Below, piece after piece: positions 33,747 to 42,760 of a stretch of DNA of 64,000 nucleotides. The notes beneath the pieces were generated by a model. It did no database searches. It was not told the DNA's origin and saw only the letters and a program-made list of their open reading frames with translations. Position numbers and translations under genes: made by a program. Source of the stretch: Streptomyces sp. HNM0574 (GTDB taxonomy: Bacteria; Actinomycetota; Actinomycetes; Streptomycetales; Streptomycetaceae); the NCBI RefSeq assembly GCF_012726235.1, contig NZ_JAASAH010000003.1:186001-250000 (forward strand), written 5' to 3'. The first letter of the stretch is position 1; each line of letters opens with the position of its first letter.

Positions 33747-36634
33747 TTCCGTGCCTCCTCGGCGGTACCACCGTCAACCTGCGCCCCCGATTGGTCGTGC
33801 TGTGCTCCCCGTGCGGGCGAATCGGTCTCCTCGGCGCCGCCGTCCGGCAGCGCGCCGAGGGCGAAGCCCTGTCCCTCGGTCTCGGCCGCCACGTCCCGGC
33901 GGCCGCTGCGTGCTCCCTGCTGGAAACCGCCGAGGCGGCGCCGCAGTTCCTCCGCGTTCGCCCCGCCCTTGCGGGGCCGCGCGGGCCCGGTGGCCGCCGC
34001 GACGTTCCGCGGGCGGCGCTTGGGCAGGCCCTTGTCGGTGACGCCGGGCGCGGGACGCGAGACCTCCGCGTCGTCCGCGTCCTCCGCGTCGCCCGCCGCC
34101 TCGTGCTGCGGCTCGGTGTCGGTCTCGCCGTCCTCGGCGGTCCCGCCGTCGGCCGCGCGCAGGGGCGTGGATTCCAGCGCGCCCTCCTGCTCGGCCTTGC
34201 GCACGGCGGCCTCGGCCGCGGCGACGAACCGGTCGCCGCCCTCCTGCACCACGGCCGTGGGCTCGGCCGCCTCGGCGTCGTCCCCGTCGTACGGGTCCGC
34301 CGCGTCGTCCGGCTCGTACGCGAGCGCGGGCTCGGGGTCCGGGTCGTACGCGAGGTCCTCGGCCACCGGGTCGGTCTCGTCGGCGGCCGGCGTGCCGGAG
34401 AGAGGCTCCGGCTGCTGGCGGGGGACCCGACGGCCCGGCAGGACATGGGAGTTGGCCTCGGCGTCGAAGCCGGGCAGCGAGGCCACCGCCTCGCCGTCGG
34501 TGTCGTGGTGCGCCGCGCCGGGTGCCGGGCGGTCCGGCAGCAGCGCGCGCGGGACGGTGACGACGGCCGCGACGCCGCCCTGCTGCTGCTTGCGCAGCCG
34601 CACCGTCAGGTTCTGCCGGGAGGCCAGCCTGGCCACCACGTACAGGCCCATGCCCAGGCCGAATTCGCCGCCGTCGGTGTCCGGGCGCGGAGGCTCCATG
34701 GTCTCCGGCGCGGACAGCCGCTCGTTGAGCTCGGCCAGCCGGGACTCGGTGATGCCGATGCCGTCGTCCTGGACGGAGAGCACCGCCTCACCGCTCTCCA
34801 GCAGCCAGCCCGCGAGCTGGACGCGGCTCTCCGGCGGCGAGAACGAGGCGGCGTTGTCGAGGAGTTCGGCGACCAGGTGGCTGATGTCGTCGGCCGCGTG
34901 CCCCGCGACCTGGACGTGCGGCGGCAGGGTGCCCAGCTCGACCCGCTCGTACCGCTCTATCTCGCTGACCGCGGCGCGCAGCACGTCCAGCAGCGGCACG
35001 GGGCCGCTGTGGTGGCCGCCCGCGTGCTCGGCGCCGGCGAGCAGCAGCAGGTTCTCGCTGTGCCGCCGCATCCGGGTCGCGAGGTGGTCGAGCTTGAAGA
35101 GGGTGCCGAGCTGGTCCGGGTCGGTCTCCTTCTCCTCCAGCCCCTCGATGACGCCGAGTTGGCGCTCGACGAGGCTGAGGGTGCGCAGCCCGAGGTTGAC
35201 GAAGGTGCCGTGCACGCCCTCCGTGACGGTGTCGGTGCGCTGCTCCGCCTCGCGGACGCGCTGCCGCAGGGTGGCGACCTCGGAGCGCAGCCGGTCCCGC
35301 TCGGCGCTGAGGTCGTCCTTCGAGCCGACGAGGTAGCTGCTGTCGGCCTCGGCCTCGGTGGCCCGCTCGTGCAGCGCGGCGGCGGACTCGCGCAGTTCGT
35401 TGAGGGCGCGGACGACGTCGGCGAACTCGTCGTTCCTGCCGTGGAAGGTGATCGGCTCCTCGTCCCCCGGCGCGTCCTTGGACGCCGCCAGCCGCTGCGA
35501 ACCGCGCCGCAGCACGGACAGCGGGCGGGCCATGGAGCGGGCCGTGGTGATCCCGACGCCGACGGAGACGAGCAGGCAGAGCCCGACGAGCGCGATCAGC
35601 AGCTCCAGGTCGGTCACGTCCTCGTCGCGCAGCGCCTCCAGCCGCTTGACCTCCTCGGTCGCCAGCGACGCCTGCACCCCGCGCATCCGGTCGATCCGCG
35701 CGGAGGTGGCCGTGCCGAACCGTTCCTGGCTGACCAGCCGGTCCGAGGGCCGCAGGTACGGGCGCGCGGTGAGCTTCCCGACGTACCGCTCGGCGAGGGT
35801 GACGTCGGTGCCGGTGACGGTCTGGCTGAGGGTGTCCCGCGCGGCGGCGCCCGCGGTGTCCTCGAACCCGGCCAGCGCGGCCTTCTCCCGTACGGCGGAG
35901 AGCTGTGCCTCGGTGACCAGTTCGCGCTGGTCGCCGCCGCCGGCGAGGGCGCCGAGCAGCAACCCCCGTACGGAGGAGGCCTGTTCGACGGCGAGGGCCA
36001 GCTCGGGCAGCGCGTCGGCGGTGCGGTTCTGGGCGCGGGCCGGGAGGTTGCGGGCGACGCGGCCGGTCAGGTCGCGCAGCTGGCCGAGGAGGTCGCCGTA
36101 CGCCCGGTGGATCTCCCGCGGGTCGCCACCGGTGTTCCCGGACGCGCCGCGGCGGAGTTCGGGCAGGGTGCCGAGGGCCTTCTTCAGCGCGGCCGGGGTG
36201 GCGGAGTCGGTGCGGACGGCGCGGGCGAGCCGGTCGACGCGGTCGTGCTGGGAGGCGCCGGGCGCGGCGGCCGTCCCGGTGGCGCCGGCGGGGTCGACGG
36301 CACCGGGCATGCCGGACTCGGCGCCGGGCTGTCCGGCGGTGCCCGCCTGGGACCTGGGGCCCGAGGCGCGCTCGGCGGCGGCCTCGACCATGGCGTCGCG
36401 CTCGTCCGCGAGCGCGTGCGAGAGGGAGACGGCCTTGCGGTCGAGGGTCGCGAGGTCGACGAGTTCCTGGGAGTCGGAGACGTCGGCGGAGGCGGTGACG
36501 ACGGTGGGCGTGCCCGCGCCGATGACGGCGGCGGCGCACAGCACGACGGAGACCAGCAGACGGTTGCGCACCCGTGCGCGCCGGGGGGCGGCTCCGGGGG
36601 GCGGGGGCCCGTCCCCTGTGCCGGTGCCGGTCAC
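33743..36634 (-). CDS. cvnA: Conservon sensor histidine kinase-like CvnA
   Basis: An estimated 963-residue membrane sensor. TM1 (about 26-48) and TM2 (about 343-365, LIALVGLCLLVSVGVGITTA) flank an extracytoplasmic helical domain of the nitrate/sulfonate-sensing (NIT) type. A HAMP and coiled coil follow. The ATPase domain shows VAELLDNAASFSPP (N box) and FGLGMGLYVVARLA (G box). No HisKA phosphorylatable His region is clear, as in other CvnA. The C-terminal 240 residues are acidic and disordered. Start uncertain: GTG at 36634 follows GGGTGACC; a GTG at 36676 adds a near-repeat VRNKLL. Confidence 0.88.
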   Translation of the reverse strand: MTGTGTGDGPPPPGAAPRRARVRNRLLVSVVLCAAAVIGAGTPTVVTASADVSDSQELVDLATLDRKAVSLSHALADERDAMVEAAAERASGPRSQAGTAGQPGAESGMPGAVDPAGATGTAAAPGASQHDRVDRLARAVRTDSATPAALKKALGTLPELRRGASGNTGGDPREIHRAYGDLLGQLRDLTGRVARNLPARAQNRTADALPELALAVEQASSVRGLLLGALAGGGDQRELVTEAQLSAVREKAALAGFEDTAGAAARDTLSQTVTGTDVTLAERYVGKLTARPYLRPSDRLVSQERFGTATSARIDRMRGVQASLATEEVKRLEALRDEDVTDLELLIALVGLCLLVSVGVGITTARSMARPLSVLRRGSQRLAASKDAPGDEEPITFHGRNDEFADVVRALNELRESAAALHERATEAEADSSYLVGSKDDLSAERDRLRSEVATLRQRVREAEQRTDTVTEGVHGTFVNLGLRTLSLVERQLGVIEGLEEKETDPDQLGTLFKLDHLATRMRRHSENLLLLAGAEHAGGHHSGPVPLLDVLRAAVSEIERYERVELGTLPPHVQVAGHAADDISHLVAELLDNAASFSPPESRVQLAGWLLESGEAVLSVQDDGIGITESRLAELNERLSAPETMEPPRPDTDGGEFGLGMGLYVVARLASRQNLTVRLRKQQQGGVAAVVTVPRALLPDRPAPGAAHHDTDGEAVASLPGFDAEANSHVLPGRRVPRQQPEPLSGTPAADETDPVAEDLAYDPDPEPALAYEPDDAADPYDGDDAEAAEPTAVVQEGGDRFVAAAEAAVRKAEQEGALESTPLRAADGGTAEDGETDTEPQHEAAGDAEDADDAEVSRPAPGVTDKGLPKRRPRNVAAATGPARPRKGGANAEELRRRLGGFQQGARSGRRDVAAETEGQGFALGALPDGGAEETDSPARGAQHDQSGAQVDGGTAEEARK

Positions 36635-37095
36635 ATTCTGGGGGTCACCCGGTTTCCGAAGCAGCTTGTTCCGCACCCGTGCTCGCAATCTCGTCCGGCC
36701 TGCCCCGGGGGTTGCCGGGTGGCACAGTACAACCGTGTGTCGCAGCAGATTGGCCCCGCCCCGTCTGCACCGTCCGACCCTTCCAGCACGGGTGAGGGGC
36801 AGGCCACGATCCCCTGCCGGGCCACCCGAAGGAGTGAACAACACAGGGGAGTTGGGGAACAACTCCGGTTCACGGGGTGATCGGCCCCCGTCTCACGGCC
36901 GGGTTGGATTTCCCGGGGGCTCCCTGGCAGGATTCGCGCCCGCAGTTTCGCGGACTGCCCGATTCCGGGCCAACTCGGTCGCCCGCGTGCCTCGTGACGG
37001 TGCGTCGGCCGGCCCTCACCCCGCGCATCTCCACACCTCCCCCACACCTCGGGCCGCCCCGCGACGTGATGTGCCGCTCCGGCAGACTGGCCGCC
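36635..37095. other. Divergent promoter region, cvnA and PP2C-like gene
   Basis: 461 bases without a supported gene. A perfect palindrome GGAGTTG-GGGAA-CAACTCC at 36848-36866 may be an operator. Near the right end GGCAGACTGGCCGCC precedes the ATG of the PP2C gene and can be a -10 region (CAGACT) for a leaderless mRNA. Confidence 0.4.
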
Positions 37096-37935
37096 ATGCG
37101 CAGCGAGATGACCAGCGAGCCCGGATCGCCCCCGCACCCCAATGAGGACTACGCCTCCGTGGCCCTCCCGGCGTCCGGCGAGGGCGGCGTCCTGGTCGTC
37201 CTGGACGGCGTGACGCCGCCCGAGGGGGACGACGGTTGTGTGCACGGCGTGCCCTGGTTCACCGCCCGGCTCGGCGGCGCGATGCTCGAACTGTCCGGTT
37301 CGCGACGCGAGCTGACGCTCGCCGCGTGCCTCTCGGCGGCGCTCGCGCGTACCGCCGACGCGCACCGCTCAACCTGTGACCTTTCTCATGTCCGCACCCC
37401 CCAGGCGACGGTGGTCGCGGCGCGCTGGGACGCGGACACCGTGGAGCATCTGGTGCTCTCCGACTCCTCGCTGCTGCTGGAGCACCCGGGCGGCGCGGTC
37501 ACCCCCGTACGCGACACCCGGCTCTCCGAACTCCCGCCGCACGTCCGGGAGCTGGGCCGCGAGGTGCGTGCCCTGCCCGAGGGGTCGCCGGAGCACGTGC
37601 GGGCGCGCGCGGCGTACGTGCGCGCGGTCGAGGGGCTGCGGAACGCGCCCGACGGCACCGGCTTCTGGACCGCGGCGGCCGATCCCGCCGTCGCGGCCCA
37701 CGCCGTCACCGGCACCACGCCGCGTGCGTCCGTGACGGCGCTGCTCGCCGTCACCGACGGGGCCTCCCGGTGGACCGAAAGGTTCCGGCTCGGCACCTGG
37801 GAGCAACTTCCCGCGCTCGTCCGCAAGCTGGGGACCTCCGGGCTCGTCGCACAGGTGCGTGCGGCGGAGGCCGGGGATGTGGCGCCTCGGGGGAAGCGGA
37901 GCGATGACGCGACGGCGGTGTTCGTCGAGCTGTAG
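37096..37935 (+). CDS. PP2C-like serine/threonine phosphatase domain protein
   Basis: A 279-residue cytoplasmic protein with a PP2C-type fold: PHPNEDYASVALP (an NED motif for metal binding), VLVVLDGVTPPEGDD (the D-G of motif II), LVLSDSSLLL and TALLAVTDGASRWTERF, ending in RSDDATAVFVEL (the D-D of the last motif). Metal-binding Asp residues are kept. The ATG at 37096 lies behind a CAGACT -10-like element, so it may be leaderless; a second ATG is four codons later. It diverges from cvnA. Substrate unknown. Confidence 0.85.
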   Translation: MRSEMTSEPGSPPHPNEDYASVALPASGEGGVLVVLDGVTPPEGDDGCVHGVPWFTARLGGAMLELSGSRRELTLAACLSAALARTADAHRSTCDLSHVRTPQATVVAARWDADTVEHLVLSDSSLLLEHPGGAVTPVRDTRLSELPPHVRELGREVRALPEGSPEHVRARAAYVRAVEGLRNAPDGTGFWTAAADPAVAAHAVTGTTPRASVTALLAVTDGASRWTERFRLGTWEQLPALVRKLGTSGLVAQVRAAEAGDVAPRGKRSDDATAVFVEL

Positions 37936-37949
37936 GGCGTTGTCGCGGG

Positions 37950-38152
37950 GTGCGGGTGCGTCGTGGCTCGGGCTTTTCGCGCAGTTCCCCGCGCCCCTGA
38001 TCGCGGGCCCGCCCCGCTTGGGAGAACTGCGCCTTAGGCGCAGGGCTGGCAAGCGCAGCGCGGTCACCCCCGCGCGGGGTGCTCCATGCCGTCACCGGAC
38101 CACCCCGTCGCCGCTGGCTGAGCGCGCAGTTCCCCGCGCCCCCAAAGGGGCG
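37950..38152 (+). repeat. Dispersed intergenic repeat, composite copy
   Basis: Between convergent genes, two copies of GCGCAGTTCCCCGCGCCCC (37979-37997 and 38125-38143) flank a 45-base block (38015-38059) that is nearly identical to 60731-60774. The first copy keeps the GGTGCGTCGTGGCT lead seen at 29320-29333. The end CCCCAAAGGGG can act as a terminator for the MarR gene. Confidence 0.75.
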
Positions 38153-38662
38153 TCAGCCCTCCTCGCGGGACCCGTTCAGGCGGTTCAGGAGGCGGGCGAG
38201 TTCGCCGATTTCCGCTCGGTCCCAGGAGGCGAGTTTGCGCTGGTAGCGGGCCCGGCGGGCCTCGCGGACGCGGTTGAAGCGCGCGTAGCCCTCGGGGGTG
38301 ATCTGGAGCAGGGAGGCGCGCCCGTCGGCCGGGTCGGGGGTGCGGGTGATCAGGCCGAGCCGGTCCAGCGCCGCGACCTGCCGGCTCATCGTGGCCTTGC
38401 CGACGCCGAAGTACGCGGCGAGCGTGCTGGACCGCTGCGGCCCCGCGTCGGCGAGGCGCACCAGCAGCCCGTAGGCGGAGGGCTCCAGTTCGGGGTGGAC
38501 CTCGCGGGCCATCTCGCCCGAGGAGGCGCGGGCCCGGCGGAGGAAGACGGCCAGTTCCCGTTCCAGGTCGAGGAATTCGGGCGCGAAGTCCCCTTCGGGG
38601 GTGAGGTCCTCGCCGTACGGGGACTCGTACGGTTCGTCACCTTCGTTCCGGGCGTCGTGCAC
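38153..38662 (-). CDS. MarR-family transcriptional regulator
   Basis: A 169-residue MarR regulator. An acidic N-terminus (1-35) leads to the winged helix (about 62-125): SAYGLLVRLADAGPQRSSTLAAYFGVGKATMSRQVAALDRLGLITRTPDPADGR contains the recognition helix and the DPxDGR wing. GTG start with GAGAGGG upstream. It diverges from the lysozyme gene with 239 bases between (38663-38901, no gene seen), and is probably autoregulatory. Ligand unknown. Confidence 0.93.
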   Translation of the reverse strand: MHDARNEGDEPYESPYGEDLTPEGDFAPEFLDLERELAVFLRRARASSGEMAREVHPELEPSAYGLLVRLADAGPQRSSTLAAYFGVGKATMSRQVAALDRLGLITRTPDPADGRASLLQITPEGYARFNRVREARRARYQRKLASWDRAEIGELARLLNRLNGSREEG

Positions 38663-38901
38663 GGCTGTGCCCTCTCCGGTGGTCGTGCTGGGGGTCGGTC
38701 ACCGATCGGAAACGGTGTGTTGGCGCAGTATTTCGCAGCTCGGAGGTCCCGGCGTCCACCGCCCCTCTTCCGCCGCCGTGTCCGCGCGTACGCCACGGCC
38801 GGCATGGGCACACCACAGACAGGGCGACGTGCGTCCCCCACCCCCGCTCCCCTTCCGCGCAGCGCCGCCCGACTCCCCCACGGACCGCTTCGGAGGCAGC
38901 G

Positions 38902-39804
38902 ATGCCCGAAATGTCAGCGATCAGACCCGATGAGAGTCCGCACCACCCGCGCCAATACCCGTCCACCGCACGGCACTTGGCCGCCGCGACGGGTCTCGTG
39001 CTCGGCCTGCTCGGCACGCTCCTCCTCCCCGGCACCGCCTCGGCGGCCCCGCGGGAGGACGCGCCCGGCACCCTCCCCACGCCCCCGCCCGCGCCGGGCC
39101 AGGCCTGGATGGGCGCCGGGGTGCAGATGCACGAGGGCGAGCAGGAGGCCGGCGTACGGGGTGACGTGGGGACGGCCGCGACCGTCGAGGGCGTGGACGT
39201 CTCCAGCCATCAGGGCAACGTCGACTGGGGCGCCCTCTACCGCAGCGGCGTGCGCTGGGCGTACTCGAAGGCGACCGAGGGCACGTCCTACAAGAACCCG
39301 TACTTCGCGCAGCAGTACAACGGCTCCTACCGGTCCGGGATGATCCGCGGCGCCTACCACTTCGCCGTGCCCAGCAGCTCCAGCGGCGCCACCCAGGCGA
39401 AGTACTTCGCGGACAACGGCGGCGGCTGGAGCAAGGACGGCAAGACCCTGCCGGGCGTGCTGGACATCGAGTACAACCCGTACGGCAGCACCTGTTACGG
39501 CTTGAGCCAGAGCGCGATGGTCAGCTGGATCCGCGACTTCACCCGTACGTACAAGGCCCGTACGGGACGGGACGCGGTCATCTACACCACCACCGACTGG
39601 TGGACCCGCTGCACCGGCAACAACGGCGGCTTCGGCTCCACCAACCCGCTGTGGATCGCCCGTTACGCCAGCTCACCCGGCACGCTCCCGGCGGGCTGGG
39701 GCTTCCACACGTTCTGGCAGTACACCTCGAAGGGCCCGATCGTCGGCGACCACAACAAGTTCAACGGCGCCTACGACCGCCTCAAGGCCCTGGCCAACGG
39801 GTAG
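38902..39804 (+). CDS. Secreted GH25 N-acetylmuramidase
   Basis: A 300-residue exported lysozyme cleaving MurNAc-GlcNAc bonds in peptidoglycan. The signal peptide (about 24-49) ends LLPGTASAA. The GH25 domain starts VEGVDVSSHQGNVDW (first catalytic Asp region), with YSKATEGTSYKNPYF, GAYHFAVP and LDIEYNPYG (the DxE pair) following, and ends at residue 300 without binding repeats. It resembles cellosyl-type Streptomyces lysozymes. GGAGG lies six bases before the ATG at 38902. Likely a cell-wall remodelling or predatory enzyme. Confidence 0.95.
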   Translation: MPEMSAIRPDESPHHPRQYPSTARHLAAATGLVLGLLGTLLLPGTASAAPREDAPGTLPTPPPAPGQAWMGAGVQMHEGEQEAGVRGDVGTAATVEGVDVSSHQGNVDWGALYRSGVRWAYSKATEGTSYKNPYFAQQYNGSYRSGMIRGAYHFAVPSSSSGATQAKYFADNGGGWSKDGKTLPGVLDIEYNPYGSTCYGLSQSAMVSWIRDFTRTYKARTGRDAVIYTTTDWWTRCTGNNGGFGSTNPLWIARYASSPGTLPAGWGFHTFWQYTSKGPIVGDHNKFNGAYDRLKALANG

Positions 39805-39836
39805 CGCCCGAAAGGGGCGCGGGGAACTGCGCGAGA
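39804..39836 (-). repeat. Dispersed intergenic repeat, inverted copy
   Basis: AAAGGGGCGCGGGGAACTGCGCGA is the reverse complement of the CGCGCAGTTCCCCGCGCCCC core, starting at the lysozyme stop codon and partly self-complementary. Confidence 0.65.
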
Positions 39837-39924
39837 AACCCCGACGGCGCCCGCACCCGGCAACGCGCCGTCCGGGGCACCCCGCGCCCCGTACTCCCCC
39901 GGCACAGCGGCACAGGGCCGACCG

Positions 39925-41229
39925 TTACCGCACCCCTTCCCACCGCCGCGCGAACCCCAGCCCCACGAGGGAGACCACGGCGACGCCCATGTAGTACAGG
40001 CTGGGCGAGTCGAGCGAGCCCGTGCGGTCGATGAGCCAGGTGAGGACCAGCGGCGCGATGCCGCCCAGCAGCGTCACACCGGTGTTGTACGCGGCGGACA
40101 CGGCGGTGTTGCGCACCTCGCCCGGGTACAGCGAGGTGAGCAGCGCCGGCAGCGGGGCGAAGTAGAAGGCCATGACGACGCCGAGCACCGCGACGACGAG
40201 CACCAGCACGGGCACCGTCGGCGAGCTCGTCAGCACCTTGAACAGCGGCCAGGCGAGCAGCAGCGCGGCCACGGCCGTCCACGTCATCACCCGGACCGGC
40301 CCCACCCGGTCCGCCAGCCGGCCGACGAAGGGCACCCCGGCGAGCACCACGAGACCGGCGACGACACCGCCCAAGTAGGCCGCGTCGGCCGGGACTCCGA
40401 GGCTCTCCACCGCGAAGGTCGGCATGTAGAGGATCAGGTACACCGAGATCGTCGCGACGCCCACGCTCGCCGCACCGGCCAGCACCCGCCCGAGGTGGCG
40501 CGTCAGCGTGGCCCTGACCGGCGCCCGCTCCCGCGGCCCCTCGCTGAACTCCTCGGTCTCCGACAGCCGCGCCCGGATGTAGAGCCCGACGGGGCCGACG
40601 AGGACGCCGACCACGAACGGGAGCCGCCAGCCCCACGCGTACAGGTCGTCCTCGGGCAGGTACGTGAAGAGCACGTAGCCGAAGGCCGAGGCGAGGAACA
40701 TCGACACGCCCTGGCTGGCCACCTGCCAGGAGGCGTAGTACGCCTTCCGGTGCGGCGCCGTCTCGATCAGGAACGTCGTCGCCGTCCCGAACTCGGCACC
40801 GGCCGAGAAGCCCTGGATCAGCCGCGAGACGAGGATGATCACCCCGGCCCAGACCCCGACGGTGGCGTGCGTCGGGGCCGCGGCCATCAGCAGCGTGCCC
40901 GCCATCATCAGCATCAGCGTCAGGGTGAGCGCCTTCTTGCGCCCGTGCCGGTCGCCGTAACCGCCGATGAGCAGGCCGCCGAGGGGCCGCACGAGGTAGG
41001 TGATCGTGAACGTCGCGAAGGTGAGGATGAGGCCGAGGCCGGCGTCACCCGCGGGGAAGAAGTTCTTCGCGATGACGACCGCGAACGACGCGTAGACGAT
41101 GATGTCGAACCATTCGAGGGCCGCGCCGATCGAGCTGCTGATCACCGCCTTGCGCGCGGCCGCGAGACGTGCCGGATCGGCTTCCGGAGCCGGTGGTGCG
41201 GTGGACGTGCTGGTGGGGCTGCTGGTCAT
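39925..41229 (-). CDS. MFS transporter of the metabolite:H+ symporter (MHS) family
   Basis: A 434-residue permease with 12 predicted membrane segments. The first segment is preceded by ISSSIGAALEWFDIIVY, the MHS signature (ALEWFDF/Y), and GDRHGRKKAL is the cytoplasmic loop 2-3 motif. MHS members import organic acids, proline-betaine or shikimate with protons. The ATG at 41229 sits behind GAAGG. It begins 45 bases after the ArgE-like gene, so both are probably one operon and the transported compound may be the deacylase's substrate or product (inference). Confidence 0.92.
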   Translation of the reverse strand: MTSSPTSTSTAPPAPEADPARLAAARKAVISSSIGAALEWFDIIVYASFAVVIAKNFFPAGDAGLGLILTFATFTITYLVRPLGGLLIGGYGDRHGRKKALTLTLMLMMAGTLLMAAAPTHATVGVWAGVIILVSRLIQGFSAGAEFGTATTFLIETAPHRKAYYASWQVASQGVSMFLASAFGYVLFTYLPEDDLYAWGWRLPFVVGVLVGPVGLYIRARLSETEEFSEGPRERAPVRATLTRHLGRVLAGAASVGVATISVYLILYMPTFAVESLGVPADAAYLGGVVAGLVVLAGVPFVGRLADRVGPVRVMTWTAVAALLLAWPLFKVLTSSPTVPVLVLVVAVLGVVMAFYFAPLPALLTSLYPGEVRNTAVSAAYNTGVTLLGGIAPLVLTWLIDRTGSLDSPSLYYMGVAVVSLVGLGFARRWEGVR

Positions 41230-41274
41230 GGCGGGCCTTCTCTTCACGTGGCGAGTGGGCGGCGCGCGGACGGC

Positions 41275-42462
41275 TCAGGACCGCAGGTGGTCGACGAGGG
41301 CGTCGAGGAAGTCCTCGCAGCGCGCGATCTGTTCGAGCTCGACGTACTCGTCCGGCGAGTGCGCCTGGGCGATGTCGCCGGGGCCGCAGACGACGGTCGG
41401 GATGCCGGCGTGGTGGAACAGCCCGGCCTCGGTGCCGTAGGTGACCTTCCCCGGGCTCACCTCGCCGCCCCAGCGCGTGGCCAGGTTCATGACCTCGGCG
41501 TCCAGCGCGGTGTCGAGCCCGGGGGCCTTCGCGGTGACGGTGACCTCGGCGCGCGCCTCCGGGTTCTCCTCGCGCATCAGCGCCTCGATCCGGCGCACCT
41601 CGGCGCGGAACATCTCCACCGTCTCGTCCACGTCGACCTCGGCGACGGCCCGGAACTCGAAGCTCAGGGCGCACTCGGCGGGGACGGTGTTGACGGCGAT
41701 GCCGCCCTCGATCTGGTTGACCGTCGCCGTGGTGAAGGGCACCTCGTAGAACTCGTCGAACGGCCCCTCCGCGCGGTTCCGTTCGGCGAAGGAGCGCACG
41801 AAGCGGACGAGCTGGGCCGCGTACTCGATCGCGTTGACGCCGTTCGGCGTCAGCGAGGAGTGCGCCGCGACGCCGTGGAAGGCGACCCGGAGCGCGGTGA
41901 TCGACTTGTGGCCGCGGATGACCCGCATGCTCGTCGGCTCCCCGACCACGCAGGCGCGCGGCCGCAGTTCGCGCCGTCCGATCTCCTCGACCAGGGAGGG
42001 CGCGCCGACGCAGCCGATCTCCTCGTCGTACGAGAAGGCCAGGTGCACGGGCTCGCTCAGCGGCACCGTGGTGAGCTGCGGCAGCTTCGCGACGATCGCG
42101 CCGACGAAGGACTTCATGTCGCAGGTGCCCCGCCCGTACAGCCGCCCCTCGCGCACCTGAGGCACGAACGGCTCACTGCTCCAGGGCTGGCCGTCGACGG
42201 GCACCACGTCGGTGTGGCCGGAGAGGACGACGCCGCCGGTGGTGGACCCGTCGGCGGCCGGGATCGTGGCGAGCAGATTCGCCTTCGTCCCCTCCGCGTT
42301 GGGCACGAGCACCGGCTCGACGCCGTGGGCCCGTATCTCCTCGGCGACGAGTTCGATGAGCGGCAGGTTGCTGTCCCGGCTGGTGGTGTCGATGCCGATG
42401 AGACGGGTGATCCAGTCCATCGTCACCTCGGTCGGAACCAGGGTGCTGCGGTCGGCGGCCAT
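41275..42462 (-). CDS. argE: ArgE/M20-family deacylase (acetylornithine deacetylase-like)
   Basis: A 395-residue M20 metallohydrolase that removes acyl groups from N-acyl amino acids. IDTTSRDSNLPLIE is the ArgE-type N-terminus. Metal and catalytic motifs: SGHTDVVPVDG (first His and catalytic Asp), YGRGTCDMKSF (bridging Asp), SYDEEIGCVGA (base and metal Glu), VGEPTS and HSPDEYVE (last His). ATG at 42462 with GGAGT; an ATG 14 codons later is possible. True arginine synthesis genes are not near, and Streptomyces use ArgJ, so substrate may be another N-acetyl amino acid. Co-transcribed with an MFS permease. Confidence 0.88.
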   Translation of the reverse strand: MAADRSTLVPTEVTMDWITRLIGIDTTSRDSNLPLIELVAEEIRAHGVEPVLVPNAEGTKANLLATIPAADGSTTGGVVLSGHTDVVPVDGQPWSSEPFVPQVREGRLYGRGTCDMKSFVGAIVAKLPQLTTVPLSEPVHLAFSYDEEIGCVGAPSLVEEIGRRELRPRACVVGEPTSMRVIRGHKSITALRVAFHGVAAHSSLTPNGVNAIEYAAQLVRFVRSFAERNRAEGPFDEFYEVPFTTATVNQIEGGIAVNTVPAECALSFEFRAVAEVDVDETVEMFRAEVRRIEALMREENPEARAEVTVTAKAPGLDTALDAEVMNLATRWGGEVSPGKVTYGTEAGLFHHAGIPTVVCGPGDIAQAHSPDEYVELEQIARCEDFLDALVDHLRS

Positions 42463-42760
42463 GCTGATGAGGACTCCAAGTGCTCGGGCGGTCGTACGCG
42501 TCCACGCTGACGGCACCAGCCGGTCAACGCCACGGGTGCCATGGGTGCCCTGCGCAACAACCGCGACGCCCACCGGATTCCCGCCACCGGAATCGTGCCC
42601 CGGGAGGGGGAGTCGGGGCGGAGTGTCTCGGAGTGTGGGCCGCGCACCTGTACGCGCCCCCCGCGTACGAGTTCCCGCCGTGGACAGCCGCGAGGGCCGC
42701 CCGTGACGATGGACAAGTCGTGTATGCGGGACGAAGTCGGCGCACAGGAAGGGTCCTGGC

